DNA of 64,000 bases from Psychrobacter sp. 4Dc (GCF_002836715.1 NZ_PJAT01000107.1:1-64000); one strand, 5' to 3'; numbered from the stretch's first letter, positions 46,595 through 56,154 are shown. Made by a program: numbers and translations. The notes: generated by a model from the letters alone, not told the origin.

Positions 46595-47334
46595 AACGGC
46601 GTCTGACGAAAGAATTTCACCATAATCTGATAAACGTCAGGATAAGCATCGACCAGCTTTTGCGGCGTTTCAAAAAACACTTCACTGAGTACCGAAAAAA
46701 ACTCAGCAGGATTGGTTGCTCCATAACGATCAAGCCCTGACTTGCGATGTGTTTGAAAATCTTCAAAATCGCGACTCATAATCTGAGTCCAGTTTGCAGG
46801 ATCCATATCAGGTTGCATCGGTGGAAAACCATTGGCGCGGCCGTTCATCATATCGAGCTTATGTACAAATTCATGAATGACAACGTTGTGTCCGTCACGT
46901 TCGCCTGAGTGCTTGGCATCTTTCCATGAAAGAATAACAGGCCCTCGCAGCCATGCTTCTCCGCTACGGTGCTGAGTGCCTTCATGGACGATACCAAACT
47001 CATCCACCGTGGTGCTGTTGCTTTTGTACGAGCCCATATAAATAATGATGGATAACCAACCAGCATACCAATCAAGGCCTAAGTTCAAGATCGGCAAACA
47101 CGCTTGCAGTGCGATAGACTGTCTGACAGCATCGGTAATCTCAAAACCTTGTGCGCCTGTGATGGACTTATTAGCCAAAAACAATGTCGCGAGCTCAAAT
47201 AAATGCGTCATCTCGTCAACACTCAATCTGTCGAGTATCACGATACGCTCAGCCGCTTGCATCCAATCGGCATGGGTAAACTCGCTATTGTCTAATATAC
47301 GCTGTTCACGCCAGTCTTTTATGATACCAAACAT
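46591..47334 (-). CDS. mtfA: MtfA zinc peptidase
   Basis: A 247-residue zinc-dependent peptidase of the MtfA (DUF980) family; in E. coli it binds the glucose regulator Mlc. The zinc motif HEFVHKLD lies near residue 150 and the remaining ligand region (AEFFSVLSEVFFE) near 210. The N-terminal WREQRILDNSEF is typical. Its stop codon overlaps the start of the rhuM remnant. No Mlc homologue is in the window. Confidence 0.9.
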   Translation of the reverse strand: MFGIIKDWREQRILDNSEFTHADWMQAAERIVILDRLSVDEMTHLFELATLFLANKSITGAQGFEITDAVRQSIALQACLPILNLGLDWYAGWLSIIIYMGSYKSNSTTVDEFGIVHEGTQHRSGEAWLRGPVILSWKDAKHSGERDGHNVVIHEFVHKLDMMNGRANGFPPMQPDMDPANWTQIMSRDFEDFQTHRKSGLDRYGATNPAEFFSVLSEVFFETPQKLVDAYPDVYQIMVKFFRQTPL

Positions 47335-47417
47335 AATTTTCTATCCTTAAACCTTACGACATTGAAATAACTCAGCCTAGCATGCACTCACTTGCCACAA
47401 ATATACCAATATCGTTA

Positions 47418-47990
47418 TTAAGAAGACTTTATGGCATCCAACTGTACTCCAACCACACGAAGTGCCATCGTCTTCCAATCTAGCTCCAGTTCATCGGCGA
47501 ACACAACATGGTGACTGATACTGACGTAACCATGCACGATGGCCCAGATATCTAACGCTATTTGCCGACGTTCCGTCATGCTAGCATCTTCTGATAAATA
47601 AGAACCTGCGACCCGAACCAACTTCGAAAACGCGCTATCTCTTGCTGCAATGGCCTCGATTGAGGGCTGATATCCTGCATCAGACTCCCCAAAAATCAGA
47701 CGATAGTGTGCTTCATATTTCTCGCCTACATTGAGATACCCTAGGCACGCCTCTAGCACTTGCTCTTTGTTTGCTCTACCCTCTGGAATGACATCCATTG
47801 CTTCACGGACGAGATTAAACCCTTCTATGTACAGCGCATCTAGTATGCCTTGCTTACCTTGGAAGTGACTGTATATACCGATGGTGGACAGTCCTGCCCG
47901 CTTGGATATGGCGCGTACACTCAAGGCGTCCCCACCCCCTTCTAAGAAAAGCTCAGATGCAGCGTTTAGTATTTTGGTTCTGGCATCCAT
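47418..47990 (-). CDS. TetR-family transcriptional regulator
   Basis: A 190-residue repressor: helix-turn-helix near the N-terminus (ALSVRAISKRAGLSTIGIYSHFQGKQGILDALY) and a helical ligand-binding domain with a WHG-like block. The frame is open to a TTG at 48014, but that would run into the operator; the ATG at 47990 fits family length. It is divergent from a flavoprotein/DUF2855 pair and almost certainly controls it through the palindrome at 48017-48050. Confidence 0.9.
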   Translation of the reverse strand: MDARTKILNAASELFLEGGGDALSVRAISKRAGLSTIGIYSHFQGKQGILDALYIEGFNLVREAMDVIPEGRANKEQVLEACLGYLNVGEKYEAHYRLIFGESDAGYQPSIEAIAARDSAFSKLVRVAGSYLSEDASMTERRQIALDIWAIVHGYVSISHHVVFADELELDWKTMALRVVGVQLDAIKSS

Positions 47991-48007
47991 TAGATTCTCA
48001 CTATGTC

Positions 48008-48050
48008 TTGACAATTATAACAGTGTTATTCTAGTATATAACACTGTTAT
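48008..48050 (+). promoter_or_regulatory. Promoter with overlapping TetR-type operator
   Basis: TTGACA (48008-48013), an 18-base spacer and TAGTAT (48032-48037) form a good promoter toward the flavoprotein gene. ATAACAGTGTTAT (48017-48029) and its exact complement ATAACACTGTTAT (48038-48050) sit in the spacer and at the likely transcription start, so a bound repressor would block polymerase. Confidence 0.75.
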
Positions 48051-48108
48051 GCACAAACAATTATGAATTGATTGTGTTGATGAAAACTCAACTTAGAGTA
48101 AGGACACT

Positions 48109-49548
48109 ATGAGTATTCAACAGCTAGAAACGGATTATCTAATCATTGGTAGTGGCGCGGTGGGCATGGCTTTTGCCGATGTGCTGCTCACAGAAACAGA
48201 TGCTAATATTATTATCGTCGATAAACATCATAAGCCAGGCGGTCATTGGAACGATGCCTATTCGTTTGTCACCTTACATCAGCCGTCGTCTTTTTATGGC
48301 GTTAGCTCACGTGAGCTTTGCGGCGGTATGATTGATAAAATTGGTTTAAATAAAGGCTTGTCCGAGCTGGCGTCAGGCGCAGAAGTCATGGCGTACTTTG
48401 ATAAAGTCATGAAGCACACGTTTTTACCAAGTGGCCGCGTGAAATACTTCCCGATGTGTGACTACAAATGCGACGGTAAGTTTTCATCATTACTGTCTGA
48501 TACCAGCTATGAGGTTGAGGTCAATAAGAAAATCATTGATGGTACTTATTTTAAAACTTCAGTACCAGCAACCCATACCCCAAACTTTGAGATTGCTGAA
48601 GGTATTAAGTTTGGCCCGTTAAATGATTTGCCGAGTCTAACCAAACCCCGTGATGGTTACGTTATCATTGGTGGCGGAAAAACAGGTATAGATGCGGTTT
48701 TATGGCTACTAGAGAATCAAATTGACCCAGACAATATCACGTGGATTATGCCAAGAGAGGCTTGGCTGATCGATCGTAAAAACACCCAACCCTCTCGTGA
48801 TTTTTTCGTTCATACCATGGGTGCACAAGCCACTCAGGCAGAAGCGATTGCTGATGCTGAAAACCTCGAAGACCTGTTTGATCGTTTAGAAAAAGGTGGC
48901 GTATTAATGCGTCTTGATCCAAATGTGCGCCCTCAAATGTTCCATGGTGCCACCATTAGTAGTGATGAGCTCAAGCAGTTACGCCGTGTTAAAAACATTG
49001 TACGTAAAGGGCGCGTGACTCGCTTAGATACTGACAAGATTTATTTTGGTGAGGACAGCATTTCTACCACGCCCAACACCATGCATATCGACTGCTCTGC
49101 ACGGGCAGTACCAGTGACAGAGACTTACGATGTATTCAAAGGTGATACCGTGGTGGTGCAAACCGTACGTACCTATCAGCCTGTATTTAGTGCCGCATTT
49201 ATCGCCCACATTGAAGCCTGTTATGATGATGAAACCATCAAAAATGAGTTGTGCCAAGTGGTGCCAATCCCAAATCATGATACGGACTTTTTAGTTGGCC
49301 TTGTCAAACAAATGCAGAATCAGATGCGTTGGTCAAAAGAGCCTGCGCTACGTGAATGGATGATTAACAATCGATTAGATGGCTTTACCAAATTGGTACG
49401 AGCCAGCGAAGACACGCCACCTGAAGAGTTAGCCATCCTTAAACGTCTAAAGGAAGCAGGACCAAAAGCCGCTGCAAACATGCCCAAACTCATGGGTGAA
49501 ATCATGCAAATTACGGCAGCACGTCAAGCCAAAACTGCTAATGCTTAA
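48109..49548 (+). CDS. FAD/NAD(P)-dependent oxidoreductase
   Basis: A 479-residue flavoprotein. The FAD-binding glycine motif IIGSGAVGMAFAD begins at residue 12, PGGHWNDAYSFVTLHQP follows near 45, and a second Rossmann motif VIIGGGKTGIDAV near 185 would bind NAD(P)H. This is the layout of flavin-containing monooxygenases, but the substrate is unknown. TetR-controlled and followed by a DUF2855 gene after 38 bases; the trio is a recurring arrangement in proteobacteria as far as I recall. Confidence 0.85.
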   Translation: MSIQQLETDYLIIGSGAVGMAFADVLLTETDANIIIVDKHHKPGGHWNDAYSFVTLHQPSSFYGVSSRELCGGMIDKIGLNKGLSELASGAEVMAYFDKVMKHTFLPSGRVKYFPMCDYKCDGKFSSLLSDTSYEVEVNKKIIDGTYFKTSVPATHTPNFEIAEGIKFGPLNDLPSLTKPRDGYVIIGGGKTGIDAVLWLLENQIDPDNITWIMPREAWLIDRKNTQPSRDFFVHTMGAQATQAEAIADAENLEDLFDRLEKGGVLMRLDPNVRPQMFHGATISSDELKQLRRVKNIVRKGRVTRLDTDKIYFGEDSISTTPNTMHIDCSARAVPVTETYDVFKGDTVVVQTVRTYQPVFSAAFIAHIEACYDDETIKNELCQVVPIPNHDTDFLVGLVKQMQNQMRWSKEPALREWMINNRLDGFTKLVRASEDTPPEELAILKRLKEAGPKAAANMPKLMGEIMQITAARQAKTANA

Positions 49549-49586
49549 CCTGATGACCATAAAGTAAAATAAAAAAGGAAATAACC

Positions 49587-50717
49587 ATGCAAGAATTTCA
49601 GACCAATAAAGCAAACCTAACTCAAGCTCGCCTACAAGAGACGCCTGTACATACCCTAGGTGATGGTGAAGTACGTGTCAAAGTTGATCGCTTTGCTTTT
49701 ACTGCGAATAATATTACTTATGCAGTCATGGGTGACCAATTACGCTATTGGCAGTTTTTTCCGCCAAATGGTGACGAGCCTGAAAAATGGGGCATCATTC
49801 CAGTCTGGGGATTTGGCGATGTGATCGAATCAAATAGTGATACATTACCTGTTGGTGAGCGCTTATTCGGTTACTTCCCGCCCGCCAATGAATTAATCAT
49901 AACACCCAAGCGAGTCACCCAAACCAGTTTACTTGATGGTAGTGTCCATCGTGCCGAGCTACCACCCGGTTATAATTTATACCAGCGCGTCAATCATGAA
50001 CGAGGCTATGACCGCGCTCATGACGATCAGCGTATGCTGTTGTTCGTATTGCACCTGACCTCATTTTGCTTACATGATCTATTGAAGGGTAATGATTGGT
50101 TTGGTGCAGAGCAAGTGTTGATTATCAGTGCCTCTAGTAAAACCAGTATCGGCCTAGCCTATGGCCTCGCTGATGATAAAGACGCGCCGCACGTTATCGG
50201 CCTCACATCAAACCGTCATGTAGATTTTGTTCAGTCAATTGACGCTTATGACAGTGTGCTTAGCTATGACACCCTTGAGCAGATTGATGCAACTAAGCCG
50301 ACAGTTATTGTAGATATGTCGGCCAATACTGACGTGCTCAGCCGTCTACACAGACACTTAGGCGATAACATGCGCTACACCAGCAATGTCGGCCTTACGC
50401 ACTGGGACGAGCCACGTCATGCCGAAGGTATCATTCAAGAACGTAGCCAGCAGTTTTTTGCGCCCAGTCATGTACAGCAACGTATGAAAGAATGGGGCCC
50501 TGAAGAGTTCAATAAACGCTCTATACACTACATCATGAATAGCACCGCAAAAACTAGTGCGTGGTTAAAGATTCAAGAGCTTGATGGAGTTAAAGGTTTA
50601 CTGGAGGTTTATAAAGATATCTGCGAAGGTAAGATAGCCGCTGATGAAGGTTTGGTAGTAGTTATGGGTGACGATGAAGGTTTGGTAGTAGTTATGGGTG
50701 ACAGTGAAAAAGACTAA
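49587..50717 (+). CDS. DUF2855 family protein
   Basis: A 376-residue protein of the DUF2855 family, distantly similar to zinc-free medium-chain dehydrogenases (GEVRVKVDRFAFTANNITYA start; a Rossmann-like VLIISASSKTSIGLAYGL near residue 175). AAAAGGAAATAACC precedes the ATG. The C-terminus contains a 10-residue block (DEGLVVVMGD) repeated exactly in tandem, from a duplicated 30-base segment, just before the stop. Probable partner of the flavoprotein upstream. Confidence 0.85.
   Translation: MQEFQTNKANLTQARLQETPVHTLGDGEVRVKVDRFAFTANNITYAVMGDQLRYWQFFPPNGDEPEKWGIIPVWGFGDVIESNSDTLPVGERLFGYFPPANELIITPKRVTQTSLLDGSVHRAELPPGYNLYQRVNHERGYDRAHDDQRMLLFVLHLTSFCLHDLLKGNDWFGAEQVLIISASSKTSIGLAYGLADDKDAPHVIGLTSNRHVDFVQSIDAYDSVLSYDTLEQIDATKPTVIVDMSANTDVLSRLHRHLGDNMRYTSNVGLTHWDEPRHAEGIIQERSQQFFAPSHVQQRMKEWGPEEFNKRSIHYIMNSTAKTSAWLKIQELDGVKGLLEVYKDICEGKIAADEGLVVVMGDDEGLVVVMGDSEKD
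50643..50702 (+). repeat. Exact 30-base tandem duplication in the DUF2855 gene
   Basis: Two identical in-frame copies (50643-50672 and 50673-50702) encode DEGLVVVMGD twice. Absence of any mismatch points to a recent event. Confidence 0.95.
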
Positions 50718-50773
50718 ACTATAAAACTGGCTATAAAATTTATCGACTATTTGTCATTAGAAAAATGAAAATT

Positions 50774-50815
50774 AAAAAGCAGAGAGCCTTGCCAATAAAC
50801 TCTCTGCTTTTTTTG
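50774..50815. terminator. Terminator between the DUF2855 gene and the esterase
   Basis: AAAAAGCAGAGAG and CTCTCTGCTTTTT form a 13-base stem with a 13-base loop and flanking A/T runs; it serves both convergent genes. Confidence 0.88.
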
Positions 50816-50904
50816 CTTTATATACTGACTACAGACATACGCCCTACTCATAATCTTTAAACTTAAAAACTTTTAAATTTAAAAACGGTAGTTTAAATTG
50901 CGGT

Positions 50905-51543
50905 TTAATGCACCCACCCTTCGTCTTTTAGATAATCATTCAACCCTTCAGCGAACTGTCTATAGCCTGCCGCATTGGCATGAATTTTATCAGATTTCAA
51001 TGCATCATCTGACAGTACAGTTGACCAGCCATCAGAATACAGAGGTATGCCTTCAGCTTCCGCAATATCTTCATACAGTGGATTATCACTTGCCTTGCCA
51101 AACAAAGCACTGGTACTGAGATACGGCTCAGCGATTAGGACAACGTCAATATTGTTGGATTGTAAGGTATCTATAGTCGCGATGATATTAGCCCGCGTGG
51201 TATCAGGTGCAATCCGCTGCAATACATCATTACCACCCACACCCAGTAAGACTAAATCTGGGTTTTGCTCAGTGATCTCATTCACTCGAGTAAGCACATC
51301 TGCAGAAGTGTCACCATTTACGCCTGCATTAACGACGTTCCATTTGCTTAGCTCTGCTAGCACCGTAGGATACGCTGTTTTAGGATTTGCGCCGTAACCA
51401 TAGGTTAATGAGTCGCCAAGTGCGACCACTGTGCTACCAGCGGGCAAGATATCTTGTTGTGGTTTGCTACCACAGCCAGTTACACTGATAGTCGCTGACA
51501 ACCCTATACCTGCCAGCATTAAAAACCTACTACGTAGCTTCAC
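50905..51543 (-). CDS. SGNH-family esterase/arylesterase (TesA-like), lipoprotein
   Basis: A 212-residue GDSL/SGNH hydrolase with all four blocks: GDSLTYGYG (Ser nucleophile), the Gly of GVNGDTS, the Asn of GGNDVL, and DKIHANAAGY (Asp and His). The N-terminal signal peptide ends in VTGC, so it is probably a lipoprotein, unlike soluble periplasmic TesA. It hydrolyses short or medium acyl esters, possibly lysophospholipids. Confidence 0.9.
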   Translation of the reverse strand: MKLRSRFLMLAGIGLSATISVTGCGSKPQQDILPAGSTVVALGDSLTYGYGANPKTAYPTVLAELSKWNVVNAGVNGDTSADVLTRVNEITEQNPDLVLLGVGGNDVLQRIAPDTTRANIIATIDTLQSNNIDVVLIAEPYLSTSALFGKASDNPLYEDIAEAEGIPLYSDGWSTVLSDDALKSDKIHANAAGYRQFAEGLNDYLKDEGWVH

Positions 51544-51775
51544 GTCTTCTCTCCTCCTGTTTCTATTGAGTTAAACTTATTATAATTAGGTTCAAGTTTT
51601 TAAAAATCTATTATTTAACTCTTGTTGTATATTGCTCAGTAACCGTTGTATAGTCCATACAGGAGATAGACTACCTATAGACTACCTGTTGGGCGCAGTA
51701 CCAGTGCTACTCTACTTAGCATAGACAGTGTATTCATCATAAAGTATAACTTTACCAAGGATACGTGAGGTATTT

Positions 51776-54127
51776 ATGAATAAAACAGCATCTCAAAGTC
51801 AGTCTAAGGATGGAAACCCAGACAAAGAAAAATCTGCAAATCAGAGTCAGAGTCAGTCCATTAAAGCAACCAGAACCGATACCACAAGTCCTGATTCAAC
51901 GATGGCCAAAGATACCTTAACAAAAGACACTTTAGAAAAATCTGAGCAAAAACCACAAAGTTTCGATGAATTGCAGATAAGTAAGGGTAAGTATCGCCCA
52001 GTGGCACAAGCTGTTGGCCATTGGCTTGATAACATCAACATGGATGCCCTCAATTATTTAAACGAACAAGCAGAAAATATCTTTTATCGTAAAGGGGTCA
52101 CCTTTACCGTCTATAGCGACGCCAAAAACATCGAGCGTATGATTCCGTTTGATATCATTCCACGCATTATTGCCGCGAGCGAATGGAAACAAATAGAAGC
52201 AGGCTGTAAACAGCGTATCACGGCTCTCAATGCATTCTTACATGATATCTACCATGACCAAGCCATCATGAAGGCAGATATTGTCCCTGCCAGCTACGTC
52301 TATGCCAGTGGCTGCTATGAGCCATGGATGATGGGCATTGAGCTCGACAAGCCTATCTATTCGCACATCAGCGGTATTGATTTGATTCGAGACGAGACAG
52401 GTAAGTTTTGTGTGTTAGAGGATAACCTGCGTACCCCATCAGGCGTCTCATATATGCTTGAGAGTCGCAATATATCAGAGACACTATTAGCTGATATATT
52501 TACTGAAACGCCTATTATGGGTATTAGTGATTACCCTAGCCGTCTCAAAGCCTGTCTTGCCAGCTCAACATCCAAATATGATCCACAAGTCGTCATTTTA
52601 ACGCCAGGTCGCTTTAATAGTGCCTATTATGAGCATGCTTTCTTAGCGCATGAGATGAATGTACCACTCGTCCATGGGTATGATTTGGTCGTTGAGGACA
52701 GCAAAGTCTATATGCAAGGCATTCGCGGCAAGGTACAAGTCGATGTGATCTACCGCCGCATTGATGATCCCTATATTGATCCGTTAGCCTTCAAATCTGA
52801 TTCCATATTGGGTGTATCAGGGCTAATGAGTGCTTATCGCGCTGGCAACGTGGTGATTGTTAATGCTCCAGGTACAGGCGTGGCCGATGATAAGAGTTTA
52901 TATCCTTTTGTACCAGATATGATCAAATTCTACTTAAATGAAGAGCCCATCCTACCTAATATCGAGACATACCAGTGCCGTAAGCCCGACGATCTCAAAT
53001 ATGTACTCGACAATCTAGACAAGCTGGTGGTAAAAGAAACGCAAGGCTCAGGCGGCTACGGAATGCTCATTGGTCCAACGTCGACCAAAAAAGAAATCGA
53101 AGAATATCGCCTGCGCTTGCTTGAAAACCCAGCCGGTTTTATTGCTCAACCGACTATCTCATTATCTACCAATCCCACTGCCGTAAGCGACGGTATCGCA
53201 CCGCGTCATATTGACTTGCGTCCCTTTATCCTCAGTCATGGTGATGGCACAGTAGATATTGTACCTGGTGGTCTGACACGAGTGGCCATGGTTGAAGGCT
53301 CTTTGGTCGTCAATTCATCACAAGGCGGTGGTATCAAAGATACTTGGATTATTGATGACAGTGATTTAGACAACCAGCAAACCGACAAGTGCTCGCCTTT
53401 ATCATCAGTAGGTGTCAATGCTTTAGGGCATGCGAACTACTATGATCGAGTCCAGCCCTTAGAAACAGGTTACGAGAGTTTAGATGATGCGCCCATGATA
53501 CTGCTACTCTCTACCGCCAGCCACTTGATATGGCTAGGCCGATATAGTGAGCGTCTGTATTACTACGACGATGTTATGAAACAACTCATCAAAGGCGATC
53601 TCAAAAAATCACAGATTAGGCATCTAATTAGTCATTTAGGGTTTGCCGTTGATGGTGAAGTGTCACTGACCACCATGAAAGCACAAATGATGGCTGATTT
53701 GGAACAAAACATCATACCCAATATCGTGCAATCTATTGAGGACAATGTCCAAGAGGCCAAAGGTGTCATTGGTAAAGATACCGCTGAGTTATATAACTTA
53801 ATCAAGCGTTTATCAAGTGCTGGCACGTATCGAGCAGCGACCTTGCAGCTACACGCGTGTAACGCTGCGATGAAACAAGAAAATCCGACAGTGACTTGCT
53901 TCTGGCAATTAGGGCGCCACTTTGAGCAGCTTGAGCGTGCCGTCTTGTTGGAAGAGGATTCAACAGAGATCAGTTTTGAATTCAGACATTGGATTAATGA
54001 GTTGCCGGAGAATACGCGCTGGCGTGAGCTTATCCGCTTGACCAACCAGATGATCAGGTCAAAGAAATTTAGTGATTTTGCGCTGATTAGCAAGGAGTTC
54101 AATCTCATATTGCGTCAAGGTGTATAG
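51776..54127 (+). CDS. Circularly permuted ATP-grasp / alpha-E fusion protein
   Basis: A 783-residue two-domain protein. After about 65 residues of Ser/Gln/Lys-rich low complexity comes a circularly permuted ATP-grasp domain (about 75-545; VYASGCYEPWMMGI, EDNLRTPSGVSYMLE, VKETQGSGGYGMLIGP), a predicted amide ligase. Residues 575-783 resemble the alpha-E domain (LLSTASHLIWLGRYSERLYYY). In many genomes these are two genes. Together with the transglutaminase and Anbu genes downstream it forms the operon proposed to make and process a peptide-like product; that role comes from genomic context studies, not biochemistry. GTGAGG precedes the ATG. Confidence 0.9.
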   Translation: MNKTASQSQSKDGNPDKEKSANQSQSQSIKATRTDTTSPDSTMAKDTLTKDTLEKSEQKPQSFDELQISKGKYRPVAQAVGHWLDNINMDALNYLNEQAENIFYRKGVTFTVYSDAKNIERMIPFDIIPRIIAASEWKQIEAGCKQRITALNAFLHDIYHDQAIMKADIVPASYVYASGCYEPWMMGIELDKPIYSHISGIDLIRDETGKFCVLEDNLRTPSGVSYMLESRNISETLLADIFTETPIMGISDYPSRLKACLASSTSKYDPQVVILTPGRFNSAYYEHAFLAHEMNVPLVHGYDLVVEDSKVYMQGIRGKVQVDVIYRRIDDPYIDPLAFKSDSILGVSGLMSAYRAGNVVIVNAPGTGVADDKSLYPFVPDMIKFYLNEEPILPNIETYQCRKPDDLKYVLDNLDKLVVKETQGSGGYGMLIGPTSTKKEIEEYRLRLLENPAGFIAQPTISLSTNPTAVSDGIAPRHIDLRPFILSHGDGTVDIVPGGLTRVAMVEGSLVVNSSQGGGIKDTWIIDDSDLDNQQTDKCSPLSSVGVNALGHANYYDRVQPLETGYESLDDAPMILLLSTASHLIWLGRYSERLYYYDDVMKQLIKGDLKKSQIRHLISHLGFAVDGEVSLTTMKAQMMADLEQNIIPNIVQSIEDNVQEAKGVIGKDTAELYNLIKRLSSAGTYRAATLQLHACNAAMKQENPTVTCFWQLGRHFEQLERAVLLEEDSTEISFEFRHWINELPENTRWRELIRLTNQMIRSKKFSDFALISKEFNLILRQGV

Positions 54128-54213
54128 AAGGTGTCTAGCCAAAAACCAATAGCAATGGCTCATGAGACATATGGAATAAACAGAAAGTAGAAAGATGCTA
54201 TAAGGAAAATGCC

Positions 54214-54999
54214 ATGAAACTTCAAATCAGTCACCAAACCAACTATTATTACAATGAGCTAGCGCAGCGCAGTGTACAGTATATACGCATGACCCCCATG
54301 CAAATGCCGCATCAGACCATTCATAAATGGGATGTCATGCTCCCTAAAGTGGCGACTAACCAAAAGGATGGCTTTGGTAATGCATGGCTCACGCTCAGTC
54401 GTAACGAGGCACATAACAACTTACAAATGCAGGCGTCGGGTATCGTTGAGATCAACACCGAAACCGAACGTTTAGAGGATATGGATCATGTCCCCTACCT
54501 GCTATTTACCGTACAAACCCCGTTGACCAAATGCTCACAAGAGATGCGAGAATTTGCAGCACCATATCTGAAAACCCCTACTCATGACAGCTTAAAGGCG
54601 ATGGCGAATGCCCTTATTATGAAAATGCCTTTTGTTAAAGACGTCACACATGTGGGCACAACTGCTGCTGAGGCGTTTGCGACAAGTGCCGGTGTGTGCC
54701 AAGACCATACGCATGTATTTTTAGGTATCTTGCGCGATCAACAGATTCCAGCGCGTTATGTGTCCGGTTATCTGTATGACGATACCGAAAATCACATGGC
54801 CAGTCATGCATGGGCTGAGGTTTGGCTGGATGGTTACTGGTATACTTTTGATATCTCAAATCAGGCATTTACCCCAAACTCACATGTGTACGTGGCTATT
54901 GGGCGAGATTATCTAGATACAGCGCCTGTTCGCGGCGTGCGTATGGGCGGCGGTTACGAAAATCTTTACAGTTTGGTATTAGTCAAAAAGCTATCATAG
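54214..54999 (+). CDS. Transglutaminase-like cysteine protease
   Basis: A 261-residue protein with the bacterial transglutaminase N-terminal domain (about 1-85) and a transglutaminase-like catalytic core. The triad is C162 (GVCQDH), H198 (SHAWAEVW) and D213 (FDISN). AAGGA lies before the ATG. Bacterial members are usually peptidases or amidases rather than crosslinkers. Second gene of the Anbu operon, 86 bases after the ATP-grasp fusion. Confidence 0.9.
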   Translation: MKLQISHQTNYYYNELAQRSVQYIRMTPMQMPHQTIHKWDVMLPKVATNQKDGFGNAWLTLSRNEAHNNLQMQASGIVEINTETERLEDMDHVPYLLFTVQTPLTKCSQEMREFAAPYLKTPTHDSLKAMANALIMKMPFVKDVTHVGTTAAEAFATSAGVCQDHTHVFLGILRDQQIPARYVSGYLYDDTENHMASHAWAEVWLDGYWYTFDISNQAFTPNSHVYVAIGRDYLDTAPVRGVRMGGGYENLYSLVLVKKLS

Positions 55000-55041
55000 C
55001 GTTTGCTATTTTTTATTACGTTTATTCATCAAGGGTATTTT

Positions 55042-55782
55042 ATGACTTATTGTGCTGCCATTCGTCTAAAAGACGGTATGGTCTTTGCCAGTGACACGCG
55101 CACGAATGCCGGTGTTGATCACATATCGACATTCAGAAAGTTGTATCAATACGGCGTTGAAGGCGAGCGCTTTATGGTGCTACAGACAGCTGGTAGCTTA
55201 GCGACATCGCAGGCAGTGTTCAATAAACTACAAAGCGACATTGACCAGCGTGCTGAGAGTAACCTTAATACAGTAGCGACGTTGTTTGATGCCGCGCAAA
55301 TGGTTGGTGAATGTATGCGTGATGTTATGAACCATGCAAAAGCAGTCGCTAACTCTACTCGCGATGGTGCATTTACCAGCTCGTTTATGCTTGGCGGTCA
55401 AATCAAAGGACAGCTACCTGAGCTATACCTGATTTATCCTGAAGGCAATTGCATCAAAGCCACTGAAGATACACCGTTTTTTCAGTTGGGCGAAAGCAAA
55501 TATGGCAAACCTATTTTGGATCGTTCTGTCAGCTATAACACGGATGTAAGACACGCGGCACGTGCGCTGATGCTGTCATTTGATTCCACGATTCACTCAA
55601 ATCTATCAGTCGGTATGCCGATAGATTTTGTACTTTATGACAATGACAGCCTAGCTCTGCCCAACGGCCGACGTATTGATGAGCGTGACGAGTACTTTAA
55701 CACCATCCGTCATCAATGGTCAGATGCGTTACGTCGCACGTTAGTTGAATTGCCTAAATGTCCTGATGGTTATTGGGGATAA
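55042..55782 (+). CDS. Anbu, proteasome-type protease
   Basis: A 246-residue proteasome-beta homologue. The ATG at 55042 is followed by Thr-Tyr-Cys, so removal of Met exposes Thr1 as the nucleophile; Asp17 (ASDTRTNAG) and a Lys at 32 (FRKL) match the proteasomal active site. A TTG at 55003 is in frame, but would bury the Thr, and AAGGG lies just before 55042. Anbu assembles into open spirals or rings in published structures; its substrate is not known. Last gene of the operon, before a strong terminator. Confidence 0.92.
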   Translation: MTYCAAIRLKDGMVFASDTRTNAGVDHISTFRKLYQYGVEGERFMVLQTAGSLATSQAVFNKLQSDIDQRAESNLNTVATLFDAAQMVGECMRDVMNHAKAVANSTRDGAFTSSFMLGGQIKGQLPELYLIYPEGNCIKATEDTPFFQLGESKYGKPILDRSVSYNTDVRHAARALMLSFDSTIHSNLSVGMPIDFVLYDNDSLALPNGRRIDERDEYFNTIRHQWSDALRRTLVELPKCPDGYWG

Positions 55783-55814
55783 ATAGCTCCGTATAAAATC
55801 ATATTTTCTGCACT

Positions 55815-55849
55815 AAAAAGCCCTTTGTCTATCACAAAGGGCTTTTTTA
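55815..55849 (+). terminator. Terminator of the Anbu operon
   Basis: A 14-base perfect stem (AAAAAGCCCTTTGT and its complement) with a 5-base loop, ending in TTTTTT. Confidence 0.92.
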
Positions 55850-55874
55850 TTATCAACTAATAATCAGGCAATAA

Positions 55875-55916
55875 AAAACCGGATTAGCGCTGAATAAACA
55901 GCCCTAATCCGGTTTT
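55875..55916. terminator. Second terminator-like hairpin
   Basis: AAAACCGGATTAG and CTAATCCGGTTTT pair perfectly around a 16-base loop. With A runs on one side and T runs on the other it can act in both directions; its purpose here, 26 bases after a strong terminator, is unclear. Confidence 0.7.
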
Positions 55917-55992
55917 GCTTTAAAGGCCTTGAATGCCATCATAATGATGTCACACTCAATTGTTGTGTAATCTACCTCATGACCTGGTACAT

Positions 55993-56123
55993 GGAAGACT
56001 CACTGGACTGCACCTAGATAAAGGCCCTAGTGCATTAGCTCAATCACGATTGCGTGATTGCGCCAGCGAGCTAATGACACTAGGGCCTTTATCTAGGTAT
56101 TAGCAGGACTGAAACAGTCTTCC
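55993..56123. repeat. Long interrupted inverted repeat (131 bases)
   Basis: Outer arms GGAAGACT/AGTCTTCC (55993-56000, 56116-56123) enclose a 29-30-base stem (56013-56041 with 56068-56097, one bulged base), which itself encloses the small hairpin CAATCACG/CGTGATTG (41-60 of 56000). GC-rich for this genome. Candidate dispersed element or structured RNA; see findings. Confidence 0.8.
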
Positions 56124-56154
56124 TTGGGTAAAATGTAATGGCTTGACTCGTGGA

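Noticed and set aside
53632..54108. 158-codon minus-strand frame within the ATP-grasp/alpha-E gene
   Set aside because: Antisense shadow with Ser/Cys-rich translation and no start signal.
55993..56123. Insertion sequence with terminal inverted repeats
   Set aside because: Far too short, no transposase, and the arms form one nested hairpin; no target duplication was seen, although a MITE-like element cannot be excluded.
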